From Herbidospora mongoliensis (lineage in GTDB: Bacteria; Actinomycetota; Actinomycetes; Streptosporangiales; Streptosporangiaceae), in the NCBI RefSeq assembly GCF_001570545.1, contig NZ_BBXD01000030.1, forward strand, positions 1-64,000: a stretch of DNA of 64,000 nucleotides, in the 5' to 3' direction. Every line of letters starts with the position of its first letter. The stretch's first letter is position 1. The notes under the pieces are model-generated. The model saw nothing but the letters and a program-made list of their open reading frames with translations, ran no database searches and had not been told where the DNA came from. The position numbers and the translations under genes were made by a program. Shown here piece by piece: positions 52,601 through 59,992 of the stretch.

Positions 52601-52789
52601 CTCGCGCGGACCGCCAGGGACCTGGCCGCCGAACTGCTGGCCCGCCGCGACCACACCGGCCGCTGGTTCGCCGACCGGCGGCGCGCCGACAACCTCTCCC
52701 TGTCCGCCGTGAACGGCCTGGCCGCCGCGGGGCTCACCCTGCTGCGGCTGGCCGACGACCAGGTCGCCTCCCTCCGGCTCGTGCACTGA
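49655..52789 (+). CDS. lanM: LanM-type class II lanthipeptide synthetase with degenerate cyclase domain
   Basis: 1044 residues, ATG overlapping the previous stop (a second ATG three bases on is also possible after AGGAGG). The N-terminal two thirds are the LanM kinase-like dehydratase: SGDLHNHGR, VVYKPKDLRSV, GWEEYV, CRDLWADNLVAIGETPAFIDLENVL (a Trp replaces the usual His of the DxHxxN motif). From about residue 700 the LanC-like cyclase fold follows (LHGDLLTGTAGLAVFLAEL, FVGIGSAIYAL, VFGRAGLLLAV, SAVNGLAAAGLTLLRL). I find no W-C-x-G motif, and the C-H-G motif reads S-C-A-G near residue 961, so two of three zinc ligands seem lost. Expected role: dehydration of Ser/Thr, with cyclisation doubtful. 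Confidence 0.88.
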   Translation: MMPVTVPQHEGLLSVPGGDARLMAVVAAAAPFHERVAGEYFVPVAGRNRRQASERTQRWLKAAVGDDEAAKRAVLHHRNKSGRDLGAGLVDVQLADPRRLPDWGYALVDFLLAQPPTAAADPAAGRPGAPFVAFRRAMNRLVDVKDGSVRGVPVTAEAREDIAGQLIERLTQACWAGFAFEAQLAGTSNDMSSWLQSPGMDVSQSGWLDRLETLPGLAYVMGTTCLQWRRVVHELFDRLRADLPRLRRTLWGWAAPGPVTGYSGDSGDLHNHGRVVTLLTFGSGERVVYKPKDLRSVAGVMDVCTLLNNHGLPLALHTREVLLRDGYGWEEYVVAEPGTDEASVRRFYTRLGMFARLAQFLECRDLWADNLVAIGETPAFIDLENVLQGRISQPSVIGERIESLWGQVEDTVVKTAVVSFPRMIAGGVQAQDVGCLAALREQIAKNSTGFPAGWEEPPYRPTWGAGELADPRDYADEVAEGYRQMQVCLESNQELLADVSGPLALLQEAPVRYIWRSTFDCGDMLRTSVGPGALVDGVAREICLAHLFRSAMGTLRVDPGRTDILEIIEQEIDAFRRMDIPLFLSKPASDSAFTPDGVEIPGHFSGTAWQRLQDRVADLAGFPLAEHLAVLQTCLDITGAADLPVSFPAAAPRPKTLREIGLHAYELSGRGDEPSVEELLARAGDLANEVLAAAVPVGGDRSAWMGVVTYPAHGLDQVEPLHGDLLTGTAGLAVFLAELYANTGAPGHWTAAQEALDASFEFATLSTQSAFYRRMCGGLSPVGAFVGIGSAIYALSRCGEALGDTRLVERAAELLPLAESNLSGTTSGEPVFGRAGLLLAVHKLREASVTAVPGADALAARLHGELLAELPMKGRLPYPPDVPALAGLPIGADGLVWALASSTAALGEAPAEALSAHRFALDTPGSLLAAVATAHALTGEVPAELRERVVRQCAPSPRRSCAGLVVDAETAIHTARLTGDQGLARTARDLAAELLARRDHTGRWFADRRRADNLSLSAVNGLAAAGLTLLRLADDQVASLRLVH

Positions 52790-52810
52790 CGCATCGAAAG
52801 GAACACCGCC

Positions 52811-55051
52811 ATGGACGCCAGGCCAGGCTTTCGCCGGCACTTCCGCGTGGAGGTCATCGAGGGCGAAGGGGTCTTCTTAGTCTCCGAGCGTGACCTGCAC
52901 CTGCTCACCGGCCGTTCGATCGAGGCGGTGGCGGGCCTCCTCGACGGCAAGCACACCGTCTCCGACATCGTCGCCGCGGTGGAGTCGGAGATCCCCCCGG
53001 AGCACGTCTACTTCGCACTCCACCAGCTCCAGGAGCGCGGCCTGCTGGTCGACGTCACCCAGGACCTGGACCGGGGGACGGCCGCCTACTGGGAGATGAC
53101 CGGGCTCCAGGGGGAGGCGGCGGCCGAGGGCGTACGGACCGGGCGGGCCGAGGTGGTCACCGTGGGCGACGTCTCCGGCGAACTCCTGCGGGAACTGCTG
53201 GCCGCCGAGGGCGTGGAACCCGGCGAGGGCGCGCTCACCGTCGTGCTCACCGACGACTACCTGCGCGACGAGCTCGCCGAGATCAACCGGACACACCTGA
53301 AGGAGGGCCGGCCGTGGCTGCTGGCCCGTCCCGTCGGCCCGGTCCTGTGGGTCGGGCCCGTCTTCCAGCCCGGTGAGAGCGGCTGCTGGCGCTGCCTGAC
53401 CCAGCGGCTCGAAGGGCACCGCCAGTCGATCTCCTACCTGGAGGGCCGCCTGCGCAGCGCCCGGCCGCTGGCCATGCCCACCGCCGACCTGCCGCTGACC
53501 CGGGACGCGGGCCTGCGCCTGGTCGCGACCGAGGTGGTGAAGTGGCTGGCCGGAGCGCGCGACGGGCGGCAGCGCGACGTGATCACCCTCGACACCCAGC
53601 GGCTCGGCACCGAGCGGCACACCCTGCGCCCCCGGCCGCAGTGCCCCGAATGCGGCGACCCCGGGCTGATGGCCGCGCAGGTCGAAGGGCCGGTCGAGCT
53701 GGTGTCCCGGCCGAAGTCGTTCACCGCCGAGGGCGGGCACCGCGCCAGGCACCCCGAAGACACCTTCGAGCAGTACAACCACCTGGTCAGCCCCATCACC
53801 GGCGTCGTCAAGGAACTCATCAGGATCGACACCGGCACGCCCTTCGTCAAGACCTACGTGGCCGGGCACAACTTCTCCCGGCAGGTCCGCAACCTCGCGG
53901 GACTGCGCACCGGCCTGCGCAGCCAGAGCGCCGGAAAGGGCACCACCGACCTCCAGGCCAAGGTCAGCGCCATCTGCGAGGCGATGGAGCGCTACTCGGG
54001 CATGTTCCAGGGCGACGAGTCCCGCCGCGCCGCCAGCCTGCGCGAACTGGGGACGGCCGCGCTGCACCCCAACGCCTGCTCGCTCTACAGCGACGAGCAA
54101 TATCGCACCAGGGACGAGCGGAAGGCGAGGGCCAGCTACGACTTCGTCAACGACCCCCTCGACGAGGACGCCGTGATCGACTGGACCCCGGTCTGGTCGC
54201 TCACCGAACAGCGGCACAAATACCTGCCCACCGGCTATCTGTACTACTACCACCAGGAACGGGACTCAGGCGGACCCAACTACGCCTGGGCCGACTCCAA
54301 CGGCAACGCGGCCGGCTCCTCCCTGGAGGACGCCGTCGTCCAGGGCTTCATGGAGGTCGTCGAACGCGACGCGGTGGCCCTGTGGTGGTACAACCGGGCC
54401 CGCCGGCCCGCCTTCGACCTCGACAGCTTCGGCGACCCCTGGATGAGCGAGTTCCAGGAGGTGTACGCCGGTCTCGGCCGCGACATCCAGGTCCTCGACC
54501 TGACCACCGACCTGGGCGTGCCGGTGGCCGTCTCGATCAGCCGCCGCGTCGGCGGGCCGACCGAGGACATCATGATGGCCTTCGGCGCCCACTTCGACGC
54601 GCGCATCGCCGTCCAGCGGGCGCTCACCGAGATGAACCAGTTCGTCCCCGCCGTCATCGACGTCGGCCCGGACGGAAACACCCGCTACCGCTTCCACGAG
54701 GGCGACCAGGTCAACTGGTGGAAGAACGCCCGCCTGGAGGGTCACCCCTACCTCGTGCCCGCCGGACCGCAGGTGAAGGCCTCGGCCTACGACCGGCCCG
54801 CCACCGGCGACCTGCTCGACGACGTCGCGGCGGCCCGAGCGCTGGTGGAGGAGCGCGGGATGGAGATGCTCGTCCTCGACCAGACCCGGCCCGACATCGG
54901 CCTGCCCGTGGTCAAGGTCATCGTGCCGGGGATGCGCCACTTCTGGCGCCGGCTGGCGCCCGGCCGCCTCTACGACGTGCCCGTCCAGCTCGGCTGGCTG
55001 TCCGAGCCGACCCCGGAGGACCAGATGAACCCCATCACGATGTTCCTGTGA
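52811..55051 (+). CDS. ThiF-like/YcaO fused azoline cyclodehydratase (TOMM)
   Basis: 746 residues, start ATG after AAAGGAAC. N-terminal region (about 1-290) is a ThiF-like leader-binding and scaffold module: an RRE-like winged helix (VFLVSERDLHLLTGRSIEAV) and a zinc tetrad C192-W-R-C195 and C278-P-E-C281. The YcaO domain (about 370-690) has the ATP-binding glutamates in SAICEAMERYSG and GFMEVVERDAVALWW. It converts Cys and Ser/Thr of the precursor cores to thiazoline or oxazoline. The C-terminus ends PTPEDQMNPITMFL rather than a full PxPxP tail. It is followed by the SagB gene with a GTGA overlap. Confidence 0.92.
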   Translation: MDARPGFRRHFRVEVIEGEGVFLVSERDLHLLTGRSIEAVAGLLDGKHTVSDIVAAVESEIPPEHVYFALHQLQERGLLVDVTQDLDRGTAAYWEMTGLQGEAAAEGVRTGRAEVVTVGDVSGELLRELLAAEGVEPGEGALTVVLTDDYLRDELAEINRTHLKEGRPWLLARPVGPVLWVGPVFQPGESGCWRCLTQRLEGHRQSISYLEGRLRSARPLAMPTADLPLTRDAGLRLVATEVVKWLAGARDGRQRDVITLDTQRLGTERHTLRPRPQCPECGDPGLMAAQVEGPVELVSRPKSFTAEGGHRARHPEDTFEQYNHLVSPITGVVKELIRIDTGTPFVKTYVAGHNFSRQVRNLAGLRTGLRSQSAGKGTTDLQAKVSAICEAMERYSGMFQGDESRRAASLRELGTAALHPNACSLYSDEQYRTRDERKARASYDFVNDPLDEDAVIDWTPVWSLTEQRHKYLPTGYLYYYHQERDSGGPNYAWADSNGNAAGSSLEDAVVQGFMEVVERDAVALWWYNRARRPAFDLDSFGDPWMSEFQEVYAGLGRDIQVLDLTTDLGVPVAVSISRRVGGPTEDIMMAFGAHFDARIAVQRALTEMNQFVPAVIDVGPDGNTRYRFHEGDQVNWWKNARLEGHPYLVPAGPQVKASAYDRPATGDLLDDVAAARALVEERGMEMLVLDQTRPDIGLPVVKVIVPGMRHFWRRLAPGRLYDVPVQLGWLSEPTPEDQMNPITMFL

Positions 55052-56370
55052 TCGGCCTGCGCTCGGACGCCGTCGTCACCTGGCACGACGGCGTGCTGAC
55101 CATCGCCCACCCGTTCGGCTCCCAGGCCGCGCGCGGCCTGACCCCCCGCATCGCCGCCCTGATCGGTGAGCTCCCCGGCACCCTGACCGACGAGGACGAC
55201 CTGGCCGAACGCCTGCTCAAAGCGGGCGGGACGAGCCAGGAGACGGCCCTGCTCTACCTGGTGCTCGACCGGTTGCACGCGGTCCTGGTGCACACGGTCG
55301 AACCGATGCTGCGGGTCACCCCGATCTCCCGCGACGCGGCGTTCCGGCTGCCCGGCCTCGCCCCGGACGACACCGTGCGCCTCTCCCGGTTCGCGCTGGT
55401 CCGGGGCACCGGCGAGGGCCTGATCCTGGAGTCGCCGCTGTCGCGGCACCGGGTCACCCTGACCGAGGAGGCCATGCCCCTGATCGCGGCGCTGGCCCGC
55501 GGGGTCATGGTGAAGGAGGCCCCCGAGGCGCTCGCCCACCTGGTCGCGGCCGGGATGGCGGGCGGCGACGTCGAGGACGAGCACCCCGCGCTGCGCGCCT
55601 GGGAGTTCCACGACCTGCTCTTCCACAGCCGGTCCCGGGTCGGCCGGCACGACCAGCCGGTCGGCGCCACCTTCCGCTTCCTCGGCGAGACGCCGCCGGA
55701 ACCGGCGCTCAAGCCGGTCCCCGAGGGCCCGGTCACCGAGCTCCACCGGCCCTCTCTCGACGAGGACAGCCCCCCGTTCACCACGGTCCTGGAAGGACGC
55801 CGGTCGGTGCGCGCCTACGCCGGCGCCCCCACGGTCCGGCAACTCGGCGAGCTGCTCTACCGGGTGGCGAGGGTCAGGGAGGTCCGACCTCCGGCGCCCG
55901 GCGCGCCCTACGAGACCAGCAGCCGCCCCTACCCCGGCGGCGGCGCCTGCCACGAGCTGGAGCTCTACCTCACCGTCCAGCGCTGCGAGGGCCTTGCGGG
56001 CGGCGTCTACTACTACGACCCGCTCGGCCACCGGCTCGTCCTGCTGCCCGCCAGGGCCGAGGACGCGCGGGCGATGCTGACCGTCGCGGGCATGTCGACC
56101 GGCTACACCGCCCAGCCCGACGTCCTGGTCACCATCACCTCGCGGTTCCAGCGCCTGTCGTGGAAGTACGCGGGCCTGGCCTACGCCGCGTCGCTGAAGA
56201 ACGTCGGCGTGCTCTACCAGACCTTCTATCTCGTGGCCACCGCGATGGGCCTGTCCCCCTGCGGCCTCGGCGCCGGCGACGCCGACCTGGCGGCCCGGAC
56301 GTTCGGGCTCGACTGGGCCACGGAGTCGTCGGTCGGGGAGTTCCTCATCGGCGGTTCGCCCGGCTTGTGA
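55048..56370 (+). CDS. SagB-type FMN-dependent azoline dehydrogenase
   Basis: 440 residues from GTG inside the YcaO stop codon. Residues 1-220 are the extra N-terminal domain seen in actinobacterial SagB proteins. The nitroreductase-like flavin domain follows: VLEGRRSVRAYAGAPTVRQLGELLY, YPGGGACHELELYLTV, GGVYYYDPLGHRLVLL, and WKYAGLAYAASLKNVGVLYQTFYLVATAMGL. It oxidises azolines to aromatic thiazoles or oxazoles using FMN. Together with the YcaO it shows that true azoles are intended. The gene's last codons overlap regulatory element 6. Confidence 0.9.
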   Translation: MIGLRSDAVVTWHDGVLTIAHPFGSQAARGLTPRIAALIGELPGTLTDEDDLAERLLKAGGTSQETALLYLVLDRLHAVLVHTVEPMLRVTPISRDAAFRLPGLAPDDTVRLSRFALVRGTGEGLILESPLSRHRVTLTEEAMPLIAALARGVMVKEAPEALAHLVAAGMAGGDVEDEHPALRAWEFHDLLFHSRSRVGRHDQPVGATFRFLGETPPEPALKPVPEGPVTELHRPSLDEDSPPFTTVLEGRRSVRAYAGAPTVRQLGELLYRVARVREVRPPAPGAPYETSSRPYPGGGACHELELYLTVQRCEGLAGGVYYYDPLGHRLVLLPARAEDARAMLTVAGMSTGYTAQPDVLVTITSRFQRLSWKYAGLAYAASLKNVGVLYQTFYLVATAMGLSPCGLGAGDADLAARTFGLDWATESSVGEFLIGGSPGL

Positions 56371-56406
56371 TGTCCGTCATTGGTGACTGGTGTCGTCTGC
56401 ATCTGC
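56367..56406 (+). promoter_or_regulatory. Precursor-type regulatory element, copy 6
   Basis: gtgat-N4-gtcat (56367-56380), 21 nt, tctgc (56402-56406). It overlaps the SagB stop codon and lies 68 nt before precursor 6. Confidence 0.7.
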
Positions 56407-56473
56407 CGACCCTCGCCCGAATTCCGGATCGTGGCAGGTGAGAGACCACGTACCGACGAATGAGGAGCGTCTG

Positions 56474-56785
56474 ATGGCCGAGAGCATGTATGTCCTCGGA
56501 GAAGGGGACCGCAAGAAGCTCGCCAGGCTGATCGCCGCGGCGTGGTCCGACGGGGGTCTCAAGGCGCGCTACGAGACAGAACCCCGGGTCGTCCTCCGTG
56601 AATACGGCATCGACTACCCGGCCGGTGTGCCCACGCCGCCGTTGCCCGCCAAGCCCGAGGGCGAGTTCGAGATCGCCGACCTGGAGAGCGCGGCCGGGGC
56701 CGCGAGCGTCACGGCCGGGACGATCGGTGAGCCCTGCGCGTCGTGCTACTCCCAGGGCGCGACCTGGATCACGGGTGGCCACTGA
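56474..56785 (+). CDS. NHLP-leader RiPP precursor 6
   Basis: 103 residues; GAGGAG before ATG. Leader RKKLARLIAAAWSDGGL, EPRVVLREYGIDYPAG, ending ADLESAAGAA. Core SVTAGTIGEPCASCYSQGATW then ITGGH has two Cys spaced C-x2-C and about seven Ser/Thr. The upstream 100 nt, from the regulatory element to the ribosome site, is clearly related to that of precursor 7, so the two arose by duplication after which the cores diverged. Confidence 0.86.
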   Translation: MAESMYVLGEGDRKKLARLIAAAWSDGGLKARYETEPRVVLREYGIDYPAGVPTPPLPAKPEGEFEIADLESAAGAASVTAGTIGEPCASCYSQGATWITGGH

Positions 56786-56792
56786 CCGGTTT

Positions 56793-56832
56793 GTGATGTC
56801 CGTCATGGACGAGAGATGTCATCCGCATCTGC
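56793..56832 (+). promoter_or_regulatory. Precursor-type regulatory element, copy 7
   Basis: gtgat-N4-gtcat (56793-56806), 21 nt, tctgc (56828-56832), only 8 nt after the stop of precursor 6 and 68 nt before the ATG of precursor 7. Distance to ATG is identical to copy 6. Confidence 0.7.
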
Positions 56833-56899
56833 CCCAGCCCACGGAAGTTCCGGATCGTTGCAGGTGAGAGACCCCGTACCGAAGGAATGAGAGTGCCTG

Positions 56900-57193
56900 A
56901 TGGCCGAGTACCTGTACATCTTCGGAGATGAGGACCGCAAGAAGTTCGCCCGCCTGATCGCGGTGTCGTGGTCGGACGGCGAGCTGCTGGCGCGTTACGA
57001 GGCCGAACCCAGGGTCGTGCTCAGCGAATACGGCATCACCTACCCCGAGGGACTGGCCACGCCGCCACTGCCGGCGCGGCCCCGGGGTGAGTTCGACATC
57101 ACCGAGATGGAGTTCGCGGCCGGTGCCGAGAACGGCGCGCTCGCCACCATCAGCACGGTCGGTTGCATCTCTCCCTGCGTCGCGTGCACGTGA
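56900..57193 (+). CDS. NHLP-leader RiPP precursor 7
   Basis: 97 residues. Leader RKKFARLIAVSWSDGELLAR, EPRVVLSEYGITYPEG, ending TEMEFAAGAE. Core NGALATISTVGCISPCVACT has three Cys (C-x3-C-x2-C) and six Ser/Thr; ISTVGCISPC is the densest classical lanthipeptide- or thiopeptide-like pattern of the seven. Its stop overlaps the ATG of the ABC ATPase gene (ATGA), so this precursor is in operon with the possible immunity transporter and both two-component systems. Confidence 0.86.
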   Translation: MAEYLYIFGDEDRKKFARLIAVSWSDGELLARYEAEPRVVLSEYGITYPEGLATPPLPARPRGEFDITEMEFAAGAENGALATISTVGCISPCVACT

Positions 57194-58110
57194 TGACCGA
57201 GACGGTGATCGAGGTCGCGGGCCTCCAGAAGCGCTACGGCGACTTCACCGCGGTCGACGGCATCTCCTTCGAGGTCCGCAAGGGCGAGGTGTTCGCCCTG
57301 CTCGGCACCAACGGAGCAGGCAAGACCACCACGATCGAGATCCTGGAGGGCTACCTCAAGCCGTCGGGCGGCATCGCGAAGGTGTTCGGCCACGACCCCG
57401 CCGACCGCGGGCCCCTCCGGTCCAGGATCGGCCTGGTACTCCAGGAGTCCGGCCTGTTCGGCGACCTGACGGCGGCCGAGACCGTGACCGCCTGGCGCCG
57501 GTTCACCACCAACGCCCGATCGGTGGACGAGGCCCTCGAACTGGTCGGCCTCTCCGATCAGGCCAGGACGCGCGTCAAGCAGATGTCCGGCGGCGAACGC
57601 CGCAAACTCGACATCGCCCTGGCCACGCTCGGCCGTCCCAAGCTGCTGTTCCTCGACGAGCCGACGACCGGCCTCGACCCCGAGGCCCGCCGCCGCATCC
57701 GCGACCTGGTCACCGACCTGTCCGACCACGGGACGACGGTGCTGCTCACCACCCACTACCTGGAGGAGGCCCAGGAACTGGCCTCCCGGGTGGCCATCAT
57801 GGACAAGGGCCGCGTCGTCGTCCACGGCACCATGGCCGAGGTCCTCGGCCGGGGCACCGGCCGGGTCGCCTTCGAGCTGCCCGAGGGCGTGACCACCGAA
57901 GACCTGGAGATCGGCGGGCCGGACGTGCTGACCGTGACGGGCCGCAGGTGCCTGATCGCCACGGCCGAGCCCGAGACGGCCGCCCACACCGTGCTGGGCT
58001 GGGCGGCCCGGCGCGGCGTCCGGGTCACCGGCCTCGACGTCCGCCAGGCCACGCTCGAGGAGATCTTCCTGGACGTCGCCGAGACGCGCGGGCAGGAGGT
58101 GCGGGCATGA
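57193..58110 (+). CDS. ABC transporter ATPase (drug-resistance/immunity type)
   Basis: 305 residues. Walker A LGTNGAGKTTTIEIL, Q-loop LVLQESGLFG, signature MSGGERRK, Walker B LLFLDEPTTGLD and H-loop LLTTHYLEEA. The C-terminal 80 residues are the extra domain of DrrA/CcmA-type ATPases. With the permease encoded next it would form a two-component exporter, a plausible self-immunity or secondary export system for the RiPP. The start coincides with the stop of precursor 7. Confidence 0.9.
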   Translation: MTETVIEVAGLQKRYGDFTAVDGISFEVRKGEVFALLGTNGAGKTTTIEILEGYLKPSGGIAKVFGHDPADRGPLRSRIGLVLQESGLFGDLTAAETVTAWRRFTTNARSVDEALELVGLSDQARTRVKQMSGGERRKLDIALATLGRPKLLFLDEPTTGLDPEARRRIRDLVTDLSDHGTTVLLTTHYLEEAQELASRVAIMDKGRVVVHGTMAEVLGRGTGRVAFELPEGVTTEDLEIGGPDVLTVTGRRCLIATAEPETAAHTVLGWAARRGVRVTGLDVRQATLEEIFLDVAETRGQEVRA

Positions 58111-58829
58111 CCGCGTACACGATCGCGCACTTCAGGCTGACCCAGCGGCTCTTCTGGCGCACCCCCGTGTCGATCTGGGTGGCCCTGGGGTTCCCCGTTC
58201 TGTTCGCCTGGCTGCTGCCGCTGGCGGTGCCGGAACCCGACCGGCTGATCGTCGGCATCGTCGTGACGGGGGCCGGGCTGCTGGGGTTCGCGACGCTGCT
58301 GGAGTCGTTCGTGGTGAAGCGTCAGCTGCTGATCCTCAAGCGGCTGCGCGGCACCGAACTGCCCGACCTGGCCATCTTCGGCGGCGAGATCCTCACCGTC
58401 GTGTCGATCGGCCTGGTGCAGCTGGTGGCCATCGTCGGAGTGGCGAACGCGGTGCACGGCGTCGCCCTGCCGGCCGACCCGCTCCTGCTGGCGGTGACGG
58501 TGCTCCTGGCGCTCGCGGTGTTCGCCGCGATGGGCGTCGCGGTGAGCGGGCGGGTGCCCTCGACGGGCTCCATCATCGCGGTGAGCCTGCCGTTCCACCT
58601 GCTCAACATGGGCCTGTCCGGCCTGGTCCTGCCGCTTTCCGACTTCCCCGAGTGGGCCGGGATCGTCGCGGCTTTCCTGCCCTTCGGGTGGGCGGCCGAG
58701 GGGATCACCATGGCCTACTTCGGTGGCTTCGTGCTGATGTGGCCGGGCTGGCTCGTCCTGGTCGCCTGGCTGGTTCTGTCGCTGCTGGCGGCGAGGAGGT
58801 GGTTCAAATGGGAGCCTCAGAGAGGCTGA
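58107..58829 (+). CDS. ABC-2-type transporter permease
   Basis: 240 residues with six transmembrane helices (FPVLFAWLLPLAV, LIVGIVVTGAGLLGFATLLE, TVLLALAVFAAMGVAV, AVSLPFHLLNMGLSGLVLPLS, MWPGWLVLVAWLVLSLL). The QLLILKRLRGTELPDLAIFGGE and GLVLPLSDFPEW segments are typical of ABC-2 permeases that pair with DrrA-like ATPases. It overlaps the ATPase gene by four bases and the following kinase gene by 22 nt. Confidence 0.88.
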   Translation: MTAYTIAHFRLTQRLFWRTPVSIWVALGFPVLFAWLLPLAVPEPDRLIVGIVVTGAGLLGFATLLESFVVKRQLLILKRLRGTELPDLAIFGGEILTVVSIGLVQLVAIVGVANAVHGVALPADPLLLAVTVLLALAVFAAMGVAVSGRVPSTGSIIAVSLPFHLLNMGLSGLVLPLSDFPEWAGIVAAFLPFGWAAEGITMAYFGGFVLMWPGWLVLVAWLVLSLLAARRWFKWEPQRG

Positions 58830-59992
58830 CCAAAGTCGGCCCCGGCACGGTCCGGTTCGCGCGCATCGCGGCGGCGGTCTTCACGGTGGGCATGGCGGTC
58901 TTCGCCGTCATCCCCGTGGCGGAGGTGCTCCGCGGCTACCCCGGAGTCCGGGGCGCGCTCGGTGTCCTGCTCATCACCGGTCTGACCGGCGGCTACCTGT
59001 GGCTCGGGGTCCGCGCGGTGCTCGGCCGCACCGCCCGGCGCGACCTGCTGGTGCTGGGCACGATGACGGCGCTGACGGTGGCCATGCCGTTCACCGCGGG
59101 CCCGTCGTGGCTGAGCATCGGTTTCATGCTTCCGTACGCGTTCGCGGTCACCCTGCGCGGGCGTGCGGCGTGGATCGGCTTCTTCGCCGCGCTCGTCCTG
59201 GAGATCGTCCTGGCGTCCGGCCAGAACCCGAGCTGGGTGCTCTTCAGCGGTCTGCAGAGCATGCTCACGGCGGCCGCGCTGGCCGGGCTGACCATCTTCG
59301 CGACGCTGCTGAGCGAGCTCCAGCGCACCCGCGAGGAACTGGCCAGGTTCGCCATCACCGAGGAGCGGCTGCGCTTCGCCCGCGAACTGCACGACGTGCT
59401 CGGGCACAACCTCTCGGTGATCGCGATGCGCACCGAACTGTCCATGCGCATCCCGGCCGATCAGCTGCCCCGGATGCACCGCGAACTGACCGAGATCCAC
59501 GACATCGCCCGGCGCTCCCTCCACGACGTGCGCGCGGTGGTCAAGGGCTACCGCGAGATGTCACTGGAGAAGGAACTCAGCGGCGTCCGCAAGGTCCTGG
59601 AGAGCGCCGGCGTCAAATGCGACTTCGCCGCCCTGCCGGCGTCCCTGTCGACGGAGGTCCGCGTGGCGCTGGCCTGGGCGGTCCGCGAGGCGGCCACCAA
59701 CCTGCTCCGGCACAGCGACGCCACCGTGTGCCTCCTCGGCGTCGAGGAGGAGGGTGACCGGATTCTGGTCACCGTTTCCAACGACGGTGTACGTCCGGAG
59801 CGCCCCTCGGCGCCTGCGGCCGCCGAGGCGACCGTCGGCGGCAGCGGGCTGGCCGGACTCGACGAACGACTCTCGCAGGTCGGCGGGAACTGCGACCGGC
59901 ACCTCGAAGACGGCTGGTTCACGCTGTCGCTGGACGTTCCCGGCCGCCCCGTGGCGGCCACTCTCACCTCTGCCACAGGAGACCGGAAATGA
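58808..59992 (+). CDS. NarL/LuxR-type sensor histidine kinase 1
   Basis: 394 residues; AGGAGGTGG before ATG. Residues 15-170 hold about five transmembrane helices. The dimerisation helix carries the phosphorylated H195 in RFARELHDVLGHNLSVIAM; the ATPase domain includes WAVREAATNLLRHSDATVC (N-box), SNDGV and GSGLAGLDERLSQVGG. It is of the HisKA_3 family, which signals through NarL-type regulators. It overlaps the regulator gene at 59989 by four bases. The signal is unknown; RiPP or envelope stress is likely given the ABC pair upstream. Confidence 0.9.
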   Translation: MGASERLTKVGPGTVRFARIAAAVFTVGMAVFAVIPVAEVLRGYPGVRGALGVLLITGLTGGYLWLGVRAVLGRTARRDLLVLGTMTALTVAMPFTAGPSWLSIGFMLPYAFAVTLRGRAAWIGFFAALVLEIVLASGQNPSWVLFSGLQSMLTAAALAGLTIFATLLSELQRTREELARFAITEERLRFARELHDVLGHNLSVIAMRTELSMRIPADQLPRMHRELTEIHDIARRSLHDVRAVVKGYREMSLEKELSGVRKVLESAGVKCDFAALPASLSTEVRVALAWAVREAATNLLRHSDATVCLLGVEEEGDRILVTVSNDGVRPERPSAPAAAEATVGGSGLAGLDERLSQVGGNCDRHLEDGWFTLSLDVPGRPVAATLTSATGDRK

